Origin: Ornithinimicrobium sediminis
GTDB taxonomy: Bacteria > Actinomycetota > Actinomycetes > Actinomycetales > Dermatophilaceae
DNA length: 64,000 nt
Reading direction: 5' to 3'
Assembly (NCBI RefSeq): GCF_021272345.1
Contig: NZ_JAJSDQ010000006.1
Span: 62,001-126,000 of the forward strand
In this document: positions 31,470 to 39,517 of the stretch, piece after piece
How the letters are laid out: the number at the start of each line of letters is the position of its first letter
How positions within the stretch are numbered: position 1 is the first letter of the stretch
Made by a program: the position numbers and the translations under genes
Notes under the pieces: generated by a model
Database searches by the model: none
What the model was told of the DNA's origin: nothing
Seen by the model: the letters and a program-made list of their open reading frames with translations, nothing else

Positions 31470-32450
31470 ATGGCCCAGCCCCTGACCCGCAGACCGCTGG
31501 GCGACACCGGCCTGTCGGTGACCGCCGTCGGCATCGGCACGGCGGCACTGGGCCGCCCTGGCTACCTCAACCTGGGCCACGCCCGTGACCTGCCGGACCT
31601 CAGCCCCGACGGCATGCGGGAGCACACCTGGAGCGTGCTCGACGTGGCCTACGCCGCCGGGGTACGGCACGTGGACGCGGCCCGCTCCTACGGCCGGGCC
31701 GAGGAGTTCGTCGCCGGCTGGCTGGACGCCAGGGGTCACGCCGACGTGGTGGTGACCTCGAAGTGGGGGTACACCTACGTCGCCGGCTGGCGCACGGACG
31801 TGGAGGTCCACGAGGTGAAGGACCACACCGCGGCGACCCTGCGCCGGCAGCTGGCCGAGACCCGGGCGCTCCTCGGCGGCCGGCTCGCGGCATACCAGGT
31901 CCACTCCGCGACGCTGGAGTCCGGTGTGCTGGAGGACACCGAGGTGCTGGCGGCGCTGACCGCGCTCGCGGACGAGGGTGTGGTCGTGGGTCTGTCCACG
32001 TCCGGGCCCGCGCAGGGCGAGGTGGTCCACCGCGCGCTGGACCTCGCTGCCGACGGCAGCGCCCCGTTCCGCACCGTGCAGGCGACGTGGAACCCGCTGG
32101 AGCCCTCGGCCGGGCCGGCCCTGCAGCGGGCCGCCGACGCCGGCTGGGGCGTGATGGTCAAGGAGGGCGTCGCCAACGGCAGGCTCACCGACCGCGGGGA
32201 CGCGCCGGCCCCGCTGCGCGCGCTGGCCGGTGCCCTCGGCACCGGCCTGGACGCGCTGGCCCTGGCCGTCGCGCTGGCACAGCCGTTCACCTCCGTGGTG
32301 CTCTCCGGGGCCGGCACGGTGGAGCAGCTCCGGGACAACCTGCGCGCCCTCGAGCTGGAGCTCGACGGTGCGACCGTGGCTGCCGCCCTCGCGCACGCCG
32401 AGGATCCTGCGGCGTACTGGTCGACACGCTCAGAACTGCCGTGGACCTGA
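31470..32450 (+). CDS. Aldo/keto reductase family oxidoreductase
   Basis: 326-aa TIM-barrel NADPH-dependent oxidoreductase. The catalytic tetrad is visible: Asp and Tyr in DAARSYGRAEEF, Lys in VVTSKWGYTYV, and His in YQVHSAT. The C-terminal SGAGTVEQLRDNLRALEL is a cofactor-binding loop variant. Probable substrates are aldehydes or ketones; none can be named. GGAGG lies ~8 nt before ATG 31470, and TAGGCT at about 31438 is a possible -10. It is divergent from the DUF2231 gene. Confidence 0.9.
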   Translation: MAQPLTRRPLGDTGLSVTAVGIGTAALGRPGYLNLGHARDLPDLSPDGMREHTWSVLDVAYAAGVRHVDAARSYGRAEEFVAGWLDARGHADVVVTSKWGYTYVAGWRTDVEVHEVKDHTAATLRRQLAETRALLGGRLAAYQVHSATLESGVLEDTEVLAALTALADEGVVVGLSTSGPAQGEVVHRALDLAADGSAPFRTVQATWNPLEPSAGPALQRAADAGWGVMVKEGVANGRLTDRGDAPAPLRALAGALGTGLDALALAVALAQPFTSVVLSGAGTVEQLRDNLRALELELDGATVAAALAHAEDPAAYWSTRSELPWT

Positions 32451-32511
32451 CGGGTCCCACGGGAGGAGCCACGGACTTTGTGCAGATCCTGCCGTTCCAG
32501 GCCTGATTCGT

Positions 32512-32541
32512 TTGCTTGCGCCGAGGATCCTTCGCTACTGT
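32512..32541 (+). promoter_or_regulatory. Candidate promoter of the sulfur operon
   Basis: TTGCTT (32512-32517) and TACTGT (32536-32541) are 18 bp apart. Transcription would start near 32548, giving a short 5' region before the leader peptide at 32593 and a total leader of about 260 nt before ssuB. Confidence 0.45.
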
Positions 32542-32592
32542 TGCGCGCATCGCACCGCCCGGCAGACGACACGGAAAGGGGTGGCAGCAGCG

Positions 32593-32670
32593 ATGAGCAC
32601 CGCACTCCCCCTCCGTGCCCTGCCCGGGCCCGGGTCCTCCTGCATGTGTATGCCGGGCGCTGGCGCCTGA
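32593..32670 (+). CDS. Cys/Met-rich leader peptide of the sulfur operon
   Basis: A 25-codon ORF with AAAGGGG upstream (spacing about 12 nt). It contains SSCMCMPGAGA at its C-terminus, with Cys codons TGC at 32641 and TGT at 32647 each followed by Met. It lies 136 nt before an importer and MetY operon for sulfur assimilation. Cysteine-rich upstream peptides that sense Cys-tRNA are known before mycobacterial sulfur genes; the CMCM arrangement fits the same idea. Stem-loops begin 3 nt after the stop. Its function is inferred from position and composition. Confidence 0.6.
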   Translation: MSTALPLRALPGPGSSCMCMPGAGA

Positions 32671-32745
32671 CGGGTCACGACCAGCCCTCGTGACCGTGCC
32701 CCGACCGGGGCCGCGGGCAGCCAGCGCCGAGATCCGCACCGGATC
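32656..32745 (+). promoter_or_regulatory. Attenuator-like RNA fold downstream of the leader peptide
   Basis: Several pairings are visible. GGTCACGA (32673-32680) pairs with TCGTGACC (32688-32695) over a 7-nt loop, three bases after the leader stop. A small CCCC/GGGG stem follows (32699-32710). GATCCG (32731-32736) pairs with CGGATC (32740-32745). The leader's last codons, GGCGCTGGC (32656-32664), are perfectly complementary to GCCAGCGCC (32720-32728), forming a long-range stem that encloses the first two hairpins. Ribosomes at the Cys codons would cover 32656-32664 and prevent that stem. No U-tract is seen, so Rho or translational coupling may be involved. Confidence 0.5.
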
Positions 32746-32805
32746 TGCCCCCGGCCACCGCCGACTGCACACCCAGCTGCGGCCGACACCCCGCGAGGAC
32801 GTCAC

Positions 32806-33618
32806 ATGGCACTGCCCATCACCGCCACCCGGCTCGCCGCCCCGGCGCCGGTGCACCTGAGGTCCGTCAGCCGGTCCTTCCCCACCCCCGCCGGTGAGCA
32901 CCCCGTGCTCACCGGGGTCGACCTCGAGATCGCCGCCGGCGAGATCCTCGCCCTGATCGGAGCCTCCGGCTGCGGCAAGTCGACCTTGCTGCGCCAGATC
33001 TGCGGTCTGGACAGCGCCGACTCAGGAGAGATCGTGATCGCCGACGCCCCGGTGCGCGGCATCGACCCGCGCTGCGCCGTCGCCTTCCAGGAGCCGCGGC
33101 TGCTGCCCTGGCGCACGGTCCGCGACAACGTCCGGCTCGGGCTGCCGCGCGGCACCACCGGGCAGGACGGGGACGAGCGCGTCACCGAGCTGCTGCGCCT
33201 GGTCGGTCTCTCCGAGTCCGCGGACCACCGCCCGCGCCAGGTCTCCGGCGGGATGGCCCAGCGGGTCTCGCTCGCCCGGGCCCTGGCCCGCAACCCCGCC
33301 GTCCTCCTGCTCGACGAGCCGTTCGGCGCGCTGGACGCCCTCACCCGGCTGCGGATGCAGGACCTCCTGCTGGAGGTCCACGCCGCCGAGCCGACGACGG
33401 TGGTCCTGGTGACCCACGACGTCGAGGAGTCGCTCTACCTGGCCGACCGGGTGGCGCTGCTCGGAGCCCGGCAGGACCGCCCCGGAGCCCACGTGCAGTC
33501 CCTCATCACCGTCCCCGGGCAGCGGCCCCGCGACCGTGGCGACGCCGAGCTCGCCGCGCTGCGCGCCGACCTGCTCGAGGGTCTCGGCGTCCCGAGCCAC
33601 CACCCCTCCTCCCGCTGA
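32806..33618 (+). CDS. ssuB: Sulfonate/nitrate-type ABC transporter ATPase (SsuB-like)
   Basis: 270-aa ATPase of the nitrate/sulfonate/taurine importer group. Walker A is GASGCGKST (about residues 52-60), the Q-loop is AFQEPRLLPW, the signature VSGGMAQR near 143, Walker B LLLDEPFGALD near 163, and the H-loop VTHDVEES. The QEPRLLPWRTVRDN wording is typical of SsuB. It energises uptake with the lipoprotein and permease encoded downstream. GAGGA lies ~8 nt before ATG 32806. First structural gene of the operon behind the Cys leader. Confidence 0.88.
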   Translation: MALPITATRLAAPAPVHLRSVSRSFPTPAGEHPVLTGVDLEIAAGEILALIGASGCGKSTLLRQICGLDSADSGEIVIADAPVRGIDPRCAVAFQEPRLLPWRTVRDNVRLGLPRGTTGQDGDERVTELLRLVGLSESADHRPRQVSGGMAQRVSLARALARNPAVLLLDEPFGALDALTRLRMQDLLLEVHAAEPTTVVLVTHDVEESLYLADRVALLGARQDRPGAHVQSLITVPGQRPRDRGDAELAALRADLLEGLGVPSHHPSSR

Positions 33619-33707
33619 GCCGCGGCTCAGCCGCACGCCCACGGAGCCGCACCACACCGTCCACGTCCACCACGCTTCCCCACCACGTCACCCACGAAGG
33701 AACACCC

Positions 33708-34736
33708 ATGTCTCTGCGCACCCTGACCACCGTCCTGGCCCCCACGCTGAGCCTCGCCCTGCTCGCCGGCTGCGTCCAGGGCGAGGACGCCACCCCCGAG
33801 GCAGCTGCCGCCGAGGGCGGCTGGAGCGACTCCGAGCTCAACGTCGACTTCGCCACCTACAACCCGCTGTCCCTCATCGTCAGGGAGCAGGGCTGGCTCG
33901 AGGCCGAGCTGGGCGACGACGTGTCGGTCACCTGGGTCCAGTCGGCCGGCTCCAACAAGGCCAACGAGGCGCTGCGCGCCGGAGCGGTCGACGTGGGGTC
34001 CACCGCCGGCTCGGCGGCCCTGCTCGCCCGGGCCAACGGCGCCCCCATCAAGACCGTGCTGCTCTACTCCCAGCCCGAGTGGTCGGCCCTCGTGGCGCCG
34101 GAGGGCTCGGGGATCGACGAGGTCGCCGACCTGGAGGGCCGGTCGGTCGCCGCCACCAAGGGCACCGACCCCTACTTCTTCCTGCTGCAGTCCCTCGCCA
34201 CCGCCGGGCTGACCCTCGAGGACATCGAGGTGCAGAACCTGCAGCACGCCGACGGCAAGACGGCGCTGGAGAACGGCAGCGTGGACGCGTGGGCGGGGCT
34301 CGACCCGCTCATGGCCTCCAGCGAGCAGGACAACGGCTCGGTCCTCTTCTACCGCAACATCGACTTCAACACCTACGGCTTCCTCAACGCCACCGAGCAG
34401 TTCCTCACCGAGAGCCCTGACCTGGCCCAGCTGGTCGTCGACGCCTACGAGAAGGCCCGCGTGTGGGCGGCGGAGAACCCCGAGGAGACGGTGCAGATCC
34501 TCGCCGACGTCTCGGGCATCGAGCCCTCCATCGCCGAGGCGGTGCTGCTGGAGCGCACGGTGCTGGACCTCGACCCCGCACCGGGGCAGCAGCAGGCCGA
34601 CGTGCTCGAGGTGGTCGGCCCGATCTTCGTCGAGTCCGGCGACGTGAGCAGCCAGGACCAGGTCGACGAGGCGCTGGAGGGCCTGTTCGACACCACCCTC
34701 GTCGAGGCCGCCGACCCCGAGCGGCTCGCCCGCTGA
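33708..34736 (+). CDS. ssuA: Sulfonate-type ABC substrate-binding lipoprotein (SsuA-like)
   Basis: 342 aa. The N-terminal signal LAPTLSLALLAGC ends in a lipobox with lipid-modified Cys at about residue 23, so the protein is anchored outside the membrane. The mature part is a type II periplasmic-binding fold: NPLSLIVREQGWLEAEL, SNKANEALRAGAVDVGSTAG and ATKGTDPYFFLLQSL match the SsuA/TauA group. Ligand is probably an alkanesulfonate or related organosulfur compound. It is preceded by AAGGA and lies 89 bp after ssuB in the same operon. Confidence 0.88.
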   Translation: MSLRTLTTVLAPTLSLALLAGCVQGEDATPEAAAAEGGWSDSELNVDFATYNPLSLIVREQGWLEAELGDDVSVTWVQSAGSNKANEALRAGAVDVGSTAGSAALLARANGAPIKTVLLYSQPEWSALVAPEGSGIDEVADLEGRSVAATKGTDPYFFLLQSLATAGLTLEDIEVQNLQHADGKTALENGSVDAWAGLDPLMASSEQDNGSVLFYRNIDFNTYGFLNATEQFLTESPDLAQLVVDAYEKARVWAAENPEETVQILADVSGIEPSIAEAVLLERTVLDLDPAPGQQQADVLEVVGPIFVESGDVSSQDQVDEALEGLFDTTLVEAADPERLAR

Positions 34737-34775
34737 CCCCACTGCCCCGTCGACCGCCACGTCCGAGGAGCCACC

Positions 34776-35654
34776 ATGACCGCACCGACCAGGACCCGGC
34801 ACCTGTCCGCCGAGACCGACACCCCGTCCGTCGACGGGCCGTCCGCACCACCGGGTGCCGGCGGGGCCGGCGCGCCCCGCCGGCGGCCACCGGCGCTGAG
34901 CCGCACCTGGGTGGTGGCCCTGCTCGGGCTCCTCGTCCCCGCGGCGCTGCTGGCGGCCTGGCAGTGGGCCAGCACGGTCGGTGGGGTCTTCGAGGTCTAC
35001 GAGCTGCCACCACCAGGCTGGGTCTGGGCGGCCGGGCTCGAGCTCGTGGAGCGGGGCGAGCTGTGGACGCACGTCGCCATCAGCACCCAGCGGGTGCTGC
35101 TGGGCTTCGCGGCCGGGGCCCTGCTCGGTCTGGCCCTCGGCGCCGTCGTGGGGCTGTCCCGCCTGTCCTCGGTGCTGCTCTCCCCCACCGTGGGGGCCAT
35201 CCGGGCCGTGCCCTCCCTGGCGTGGATCCCGCTGCTGCTGGTGTGGCTCAAGATCGGCGAGGACTCCAAGGTCACCCTCATCGCCATCGGCGCCTTCTTC
35301 CCCGTCTACACCACCGTGTCGGCGGCCCTGCGCCACGTCGACCCCCACCTGGTCGAGGCCGGCCGTGCCTTCGGCCTGCGGTGCGCCGAGCTGTTCCGCA
35401 CGGTGCAGCTGCCCGCGGTGCTGCCCTCGGTCGTCTCCGGGCTGCGCCTCGCGCTGGCGCAGTCGTGGCTGTTCCTGGTCGCGGCCGAGCTGGCCGGGGC
35501 CTCGATGGGTCTGGGCTTCCTGCTGACAGACTCCCAGAACAACGGTCGCATCGACCGGGTCGTCCTGGCCATCGTCCTGCTGGCGGTGCTGGGCAAGCTG
35601 ACCGACGCGTTGATCGGGCTGGCCGAGAAGCACCTGCTGAGGAGGTGGGCGTAA
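34776..35654 (+). CDS. ssuC: Sulfonate-type ABC permease (SsuC-like)
   Basis: 292 aa with about six helices after a ~45-residue Pro/Gly-rich cytoplasmic N-terminus. The EAA-loop EAGRAFGLRCAELFRTVQLPAVLPSVVSGLRLAL near residue 190 docks the ATPase, and LAQSWLFLVAAELAGASMGLGFLL is typical of SsuC/TauC. GAGGAG precedes ATG 34776. Its stop (35652-35654) is three bases before metY. The importer is thus complete: ATPase, lipoprotein and one permease assumed to work as a homodimer. Confidence 0.88.
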   Translation: MTAPTRTRHLSAETDTPSVDGPSAPPGAGGAGAPRRRPPALSRTWVVALLGLLVPAALLAAWQWASTVGGVFEVYELPPPGWVWAAGLELVERGELWTHVAISTQRVLLGFAAGALLGLALGAVVGLSRLSSVLLSPTVGAIRAVPSLAWIPLLLVWLKIGEDSKVTLIAIGAFFPVYTTVSAALRHVDPHLVEAGRAFGLRCAELFRTVQLPAVLPSVVSGLRLALAQSWLFLVAAELAGASMGLGFLLTDSQNNGRIDRVVLAIVLLAVLGKLTDALIGLAEKHLLRRWA

Positions 35655-35656
35655 CC

Positions 35657-36967
35657 GTGACCGAACGAGCCTTCGGCTTCCGCACCCGTGCCCTGCACGC
35701 CGGCGGTGTGCCCGACCCGACCACCGGCGCGCGGGCGGTGCCCGTCTACCAGACGACGAGCTTCGTCTTCTCCGACACCACCGACGCGGCCAACCTCTTC
35801 GCCCTGCAGAAGTACGGCAACATCTACTCCCGCATCGGCAACCCGACCGTGGCCGCGCTCGAGGAGCGCCTCGCCTCGCTCGAGGGCGGCCTGGGCGCCG
35901 TCGCGACGGCCTCCGGCATGTCGGCGGAGTTCGTCACCTTCGCCGCGCTGGCCGGTGCCGGCGACCACATCGTGGCCGCCGCCTCGCTCTACGGGGGCAC
36001 CGTCACCCAGCTCGACGTCACCCTGCGCCGGTTCGGGGTCGAGACGACGTTCGTGCCCGGCACCGAGCCGGCCGACTACGCCGCAGCCGTCACCGACCGC
36101 ACCAAGGCGGTCTACGCGGAGGTCGTCGCCAACCCCTCCGGGGAGGTCACCGACATCGCCGCGCTGGCCGAGGTCGCGCACGCCCACGGCATACCGCTGG
36201 TCATCGACGCGACCCTCGCCACGCCCTACCTCGTCCGTCCGATCGAGCACGGCGCCGACATCGTGATCCACTCGCTCACCAAGTTCATCGGCGGGCACGG
36301 CACCACCCTCGGGGGCGTCGTCGTCGAGTCCGGCCGGTTCGACTGGGGCAGCGGACGCTTCCCGACCATGACCGAGCCGGTCCCGTCCTACGGGGGCGTC
36401 TCCTGGTGGGAGAACTTCGGCGAGTACGGCTTCCTCACCAAGCTGCGCACCGAGCAGCTGCGGGACATCGGCCCGGCCCTGTCCCCCACGGCGGCGTTCC
36501 AGCTGCTGCAGGGTGTCGAGACGCTGCCGCAGCGGATGGACGCCCACGTGGCCAACGCCCGTGAGGTCGCAGCCTGGCTGGAGGCCGACCCGCGCATCGG
36601 CTACGTCACCTACGCCGGCCTGCCCTCCCACCCGCACCACGACCGGGCCCGGCGCTACCTGCCGCTGGGCCCCGGGGCCGTCTTCGCCTTCGGCGTGGGT
36701 GCCGCCGCCGGGCAGGACGGCCGGGACGCGGGACGGCGCTTCATCGAGTCCGTGCAGCTCGCGAGCCACCTGGCGAACGTCGGCGACGCCCGCACCCTGG
36801 TGATCCACCCGGCCTCGACCACCCACCAGCAGCTCTCCGACGACCAGCTCGCCGCGGCCGGCGTGGCGGAGGACCTGGTGCGCATCTCGGTCGGCCTCGA
36901 GGACGTGGCCGACATCATCTGGGACCTGGACCAGGCCCTGACCGCAGCGACAGGAGCCACCCGATGA
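35657..36967 (+). CDS. metY: O-acetylhomoserine aminocarboxypropyltransferase (sulfhydrylase, MetY)
   Basis: 436-aa PLP enzyme of the Cys/Met metabolism family. HSLTKFIGGHGTTLGG carries the PLP lysine (Lys209); YSRIGNPTVAALEERLASLEGG and ASGMSAEF form the cofactor site; the C-terminal SVGLEDVADIIWDLDQAL is typical. It makes homocysteine from O-acetylhomoserine and sulfide, joining sulfur released from imported sulfonates to methionine synthesis. GTG 35657 lies three bases after the permease stop, with GGAGG upstream in the permease gene. Its stop overlaps the next ATG (ATGA). Being on the Cys/Met-leader mRNA, it is probably under the same control. Confidence 0.92.
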   Translation: MTERAFGFRTRALHAGGVPDPTTGARAVPVYQTTSFVFSDTTDAANLFALQKYGNIYSRIGNPTVAALEERLASLEGGLGAVATASGMSAEFVTFAALAGAGDHIVAAASLYGGTVTQLDVTLRRFGVETTFVPGTEPADYAAAVTDRTKAVYAEVVANPSGEVTDIAALAEVAHAHGIPLVIDATLATPYLVRPIEHGADIVIHSLTKFIGGHGTTLGGVVVESGRFDWGSGRFPTMTEPVPSYGGVSWWENFGEYGFLTKLRTEQLRDIGPALSPTAAFQLLQGVETLPQRMDAHVANAREVAAWLEADPRIGYVTYAGLPSHPHHDRARRYLPLGPGAVFAFGVGAAAGQDGRDAGRRFIESVQLASHLANVGDARTLVIHPASTTHQQLSDDQLAAAGVAEDLVRISVGLEDVADIIWDLDQALTAATGATR

Positions 36968-37467
36968 GCGCACCGCCCCGCAGCTGGACCGGCCCGGGTG
37001 CGCAGGAGCGGCTGGCGATCCTGCGACGCACCCGGTCGGTCGCCGTCGTCGGCGCCTCGGCCAACGCCTCCCGGGCGAGCTACTTCGTCACCACCTACCT
37101 GCTGTCGAGCTCGGACTACCGGGTCTACCTCGTCAACCCGCGTGCCTCCGAGATCCTCGGGCAGCCGGTCTACCCGAGCCTGGACGCGCTGCCCGAGAAG
37201 CCCGACCTCGTGGACGTCTTCCGCCGGCACGACGACCTGCCCGAGGTGCTGGAGGAGACCCTCGACGTCGGTGCCGCGACGCTGTGGCTCCAGCTCGGCT
37301 CGTGGCACGAGGACGTCGCCAGGCGAGGTGAGGAGCAGGGACTGTCCGTGGTCATGGACCGCTGCGTCAAGATCGAGCACGCACGCTTCGACGGGGGCCT
37401 GCACCTGGCCGGCTTCGACACCGGGGTGATCACCTCGCGCCGCGACTCCGGGGTCCGTCCCCGCTGA
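36964..37467 (+). CDS. CoA-binding (YccU-like) protein
   Basis: 167 aa. A Rossmann-like CoA-binding domain: TRSVAVVGASANASRASYFVTTYLL at the N-terminus and VYLVNPRASEILGQPVYPSLDALPEKPDLVDVF in the middle, ending VVMDRCVKIEHAR with a conserved Cys. Such proteins often accompany MetY in actinobacteria and proteobacteria; the reason is not known. ATG 36964 overlaps the metY stop by ATGA, so it is the last gene of the sulfur operon. A GCGAGG/CCTCGC stem-loop follows the stop (about 37471-37488), but without a T-run. Confidence 0.85.
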   Translation: MSAPPRSWTGPGAQERLAILRRTRSVAVVGASANASRASYFVTTYLLSSSDYRVYLVNPRASEILGQPVYPSLDALPEKPDLVDVFRRHDDLPEVLEETLDVGAATLWLQLGSWHEDVARRGEEQGLSVVMDRCVKIEHARFDGGLHLAGFDTGVITSRRDSGVRPR

Positions 37468-37656
37468 CGGCGAGGTCCCTGCCTCGCGCGGGCATGGCCC
37501 AGTGCCTAGACCTGCACCGGCCCCGGGCGTCGGGGGTGACACCTCCACGCACGCGGCGGTGCGTGCCACCGGGGCCGTGCACGCAGCGTGGCGGGGAGTC
37601 CGGGCTCCCGGCCCGGCGGCGGGAATCCGGCCCAGGCCTGCTGTGTTGTGCGTCAC

Positions 37657-38436
37657 ATGACAACGACCCCGGTCCTGGCGCGCATCCTTCTCGACCTGCA
37701 CCGCGCGCCCGAGCTGCTCACCCTGGTCAACGTCTGGGACGCGGTGAGCGCCAGGGTCGTGGCGGACACCCCGGGCACGACGGCCCTGGCCACCGCCAGC
37801 CACTCCGTCGCCGCCACCCTGGGCTATCCGGACGGCGAGCAGATCCCGCTCGACCTCATGCTGGATATGGTCCGGCGCGTCGTCGCCGCCACCGACCTGC
37901 CTGTCACCGCCGACCTCGAGGGCGGGTACGGGAACGCCGCGGAGACCGTGCGCCGGGCCATCGACGTCGGGGTCGTCGGTGCCAACGTCGAGGACCAGAT
38001 GAAGCCGGTCGCCGCGGCGGCGGCCCAGGTGGAGGCCGTCATGCGCGCCGCCGGCGACGCCGGTCTTCCCGACTTCGTGCTCAACGCCCGCACCGATGTG
38101 GTCCTGCGCGCCGGGGACCGGCCGGCAGCCGCGGTGCTGGCCGACGCCGTGGAACGCGGACGTGCCTACCTCGACGCCGGCGCTCCCGTGGTGTTCGTGC
38201 CCGGACCGCTCACCGAGGAGCAGATCGGGACGCTGGTCGAGGCACTCGGACCTCAGCGGCTGTCGGTCATCGGCTTTCCGACCGTGCCACCCCCCGCTCG
38301 GCTGCAGGCGCTCGGTGTGGCCCGTATCTCCTACGGCCCCGTCCCGCAGCGGGCGGCGCTCACGGCCCTCCAGCGGTTCGCCGCGGACGTGCTGGCGGGC
38401 GGGACTCCGCCCACCGACCTGCGATCCCTCAACTGA
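37657..38436 (+). CDS. Isocitrate lyase/PEP mutase family protein
   Basis: 259-aa TIM-barrel enzyme. VNVWDAVSARVVADTPGTTALATASHSVAATLGYPDG carries the substrate-binding segment, VTADLEGGYGNA the metal-binding Asp/Glu, and NARTDVVL the conserved Arg/Asp. The lyase-type KKCGH loop is absent, so isocitrate cleavage is unlikely; a C-C or P-C bond lyase such as a PEP-phosphonomutase-like or carboxyphosphonoenolpyruvate-like enzyme is possible. ATG 37657 was chosen by homology; no clear SD. The 189-bp gap upstream shows a small hairpin but no gene. Confidence 0.82.
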   Translation: MTTTPVLARILLDLHRAPELLTLVNVWDAVSARVVADTPGTTALATASHSVAATLGYPDGEQIPLDLMLDMVRRVVAATDLPVTADLEGGYGNAAETVRRAIDVGVVGANVEDQMKPVAAAAAQVEAVMRAAGDAGLPDFVLNARTDVVLRAGDRPAAAVLADAVERGRAYLDAGAPVVFVPGPLTEEQIGTLVEALGPQRLSVIGFPTVPPPARLQALGVARISYGPVPQRAALTALQRFAADVLAGGTPPTDLRSLN

Positions 38437-38595
38437 GCCTGCCGCTGCCACCACAGCGGGCACGGCGGGGCAGGCCCAGGAGGCGGAAAACCCGTTGCAT
38501 ACCCGCCGCGGCACGCGCCACCCTGGGGCGAGCAGCGGCACACGGCCGGTGCAGGAGCGGCCGGCAGGCTGCCCGGAGCGGAAGGAGGACGTGCG

Positions 38596-38685
38596 ATGGA
38601 CGCGACCGACAGCGGTATGACGCCACTCCTTCCCTTCTCCTCCAGGAGCACCTCCGTTGACCCAGCACCCCACCGGCGCGGCTGA
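38596..38685 (+). CDS. Small ORF with strong ribosome site overlapping the RIO kinase start
   Basis: 29 codons, ATG 38596 preceded by AAGGAGGAC at ideal distance, ending TGA at 38683-38685. It overlaps the RIO kinase gene (TTG 38657) in another frame. The peptide (DATDSGMTPLLPFSS...) has no recognisable motif. It could be a coupling leader that delivers ribosomes to the TTG, or the SD could belong to something I cannot see. The rest of the 220-bp gap (38437-38595) contains no other gene; TTGCAT at 38495 is the only -35-like element seen. Confidence 0.35.
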   Translation: MDATDSGMTPLLPFSSRSTSVDPAPHRRG

Positions 38686-39517
38686 CCTCGACCCGCGCTT
38701 CGTCTTCGACTACACACCGCTCGACCTCCCCGAGGCCGGCACCCCCGACCGGCGACCGACGACCTACTGGGAGGTCGTGCGCGGCAACCGCGGCCCCGCC
38801 CCCGTCCCCGACTGGGTCGTGACCGACGCCGGCGCCGTCGACACCGACCTCGGTGTCCTCAAGACCGGCAAGGAGGCCGACGTCGTCCTCGTGGAGCGAG
38901 CGGCCACCGACGGCAGCGGTCACACCGCCCTCATGGCCGCCAAGCGCTACCGCAGCGAGCAGCACCGCAGCTTCCACCGGGCGGCCGTCTACACCGAGGG
39001 GCGCCGCACCCGGCGCAGCCGCGACGCCCGGGCGCTGGAGCGCAAGTCGGCCTACGGCCGCCGGGTCGCGACCGGGCAGTGGGCCCACGCCGAGTGGGAC
39101 GCCCTCAAGCGCTACTGGTCGCTGGGGCTACCGGTGCCCTACCCGGTGCAGCTGCGGGGCAGCGAGATCCTCATGGAGTTCGTCGGCGAGGCCTCGGGGG
39201 CCGCGGCCCCCCGCCTGGCCGAGATGCGGCCGGGACCTGAGCGCCTCGAGGGCTACTACACCCAGCTGGCCCGGGTGGTGGTGACCCTCGCCGGGCACGG
39301 TGTCGCGCACGGCGACCTCTCGGCCTACAACGTGCTGGCCGAGGGCGACGACATCGTCGTCATCGACCTGCCCCAGGTCGTCGACCTGGTCGCCAACCCC
39401 CAGGGCCTGGCCTTCCTGCACCGCGACTGCGTCAACGTGTGCGCCTGGTTCCGCAGCCGGGGGCTCGACGTCGATGGGGAGGCGCTGTTCGCCGAGGCCG
39501 TCGCCGAGCTCACCTGA
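38657..39517 (+). CDS. RIO1-family serine kinase/ATPase
   Basis: 286 aa. The RIO fold is clear: LGVLKTGKEADVVLVE is the flexible P-loop with the STGKEA-like motif, MAAKRYR carries the catalytic Lys, HGDLSAYNVL the catalytic loop with Asp and Asn, and VIDLPQVVDLVANP the metal-binding D-x-P-Q segment. Bacterial RIO kinases are found in several phyla; targets are unknown. The start is TTG 38657 with AGGAG ~8 nt upstream; ATP-grasp-like alternatives are excluded by the motifs. It overlaps a small ORF upstream and, at its 3' end, the convergent lipid-kinase gene by 8 nt. Confidence 0.9.
   Translation: MTQHPTGAADLDPRFVFDYTPLDLPEAGTPDRRPTTYWEVVRGNRGPAPVPDWVVTDAGAVDTDLGVLKTGKEADVVLVERAATDGSGHTALMAAKRYRSEQHRSFHRAAVYTEGRRTRRSRDARALERKSAYGRRVATGQWAHAEWDALKRYWSLGLPVPYPVQLRGSEILMEFVGEASGAAAPRLAEMRPGPERLEGYYTQLARVVVTLAGHGVAHGDLSAYNVLAEGDDIVVIDLPQVVDLVANPQGLAFLHRDCVNVCAWFRSRGLDVDGEALFAEAVAELT

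Noticed and set aside
32451-32805. SAM riboswitch before the MetY operon
   Set aside because: I could not recognise a SAM-I, SAM-II or SAM-IV core in the leader; the peptide and stems explain the region. A covariance-model search would decide.
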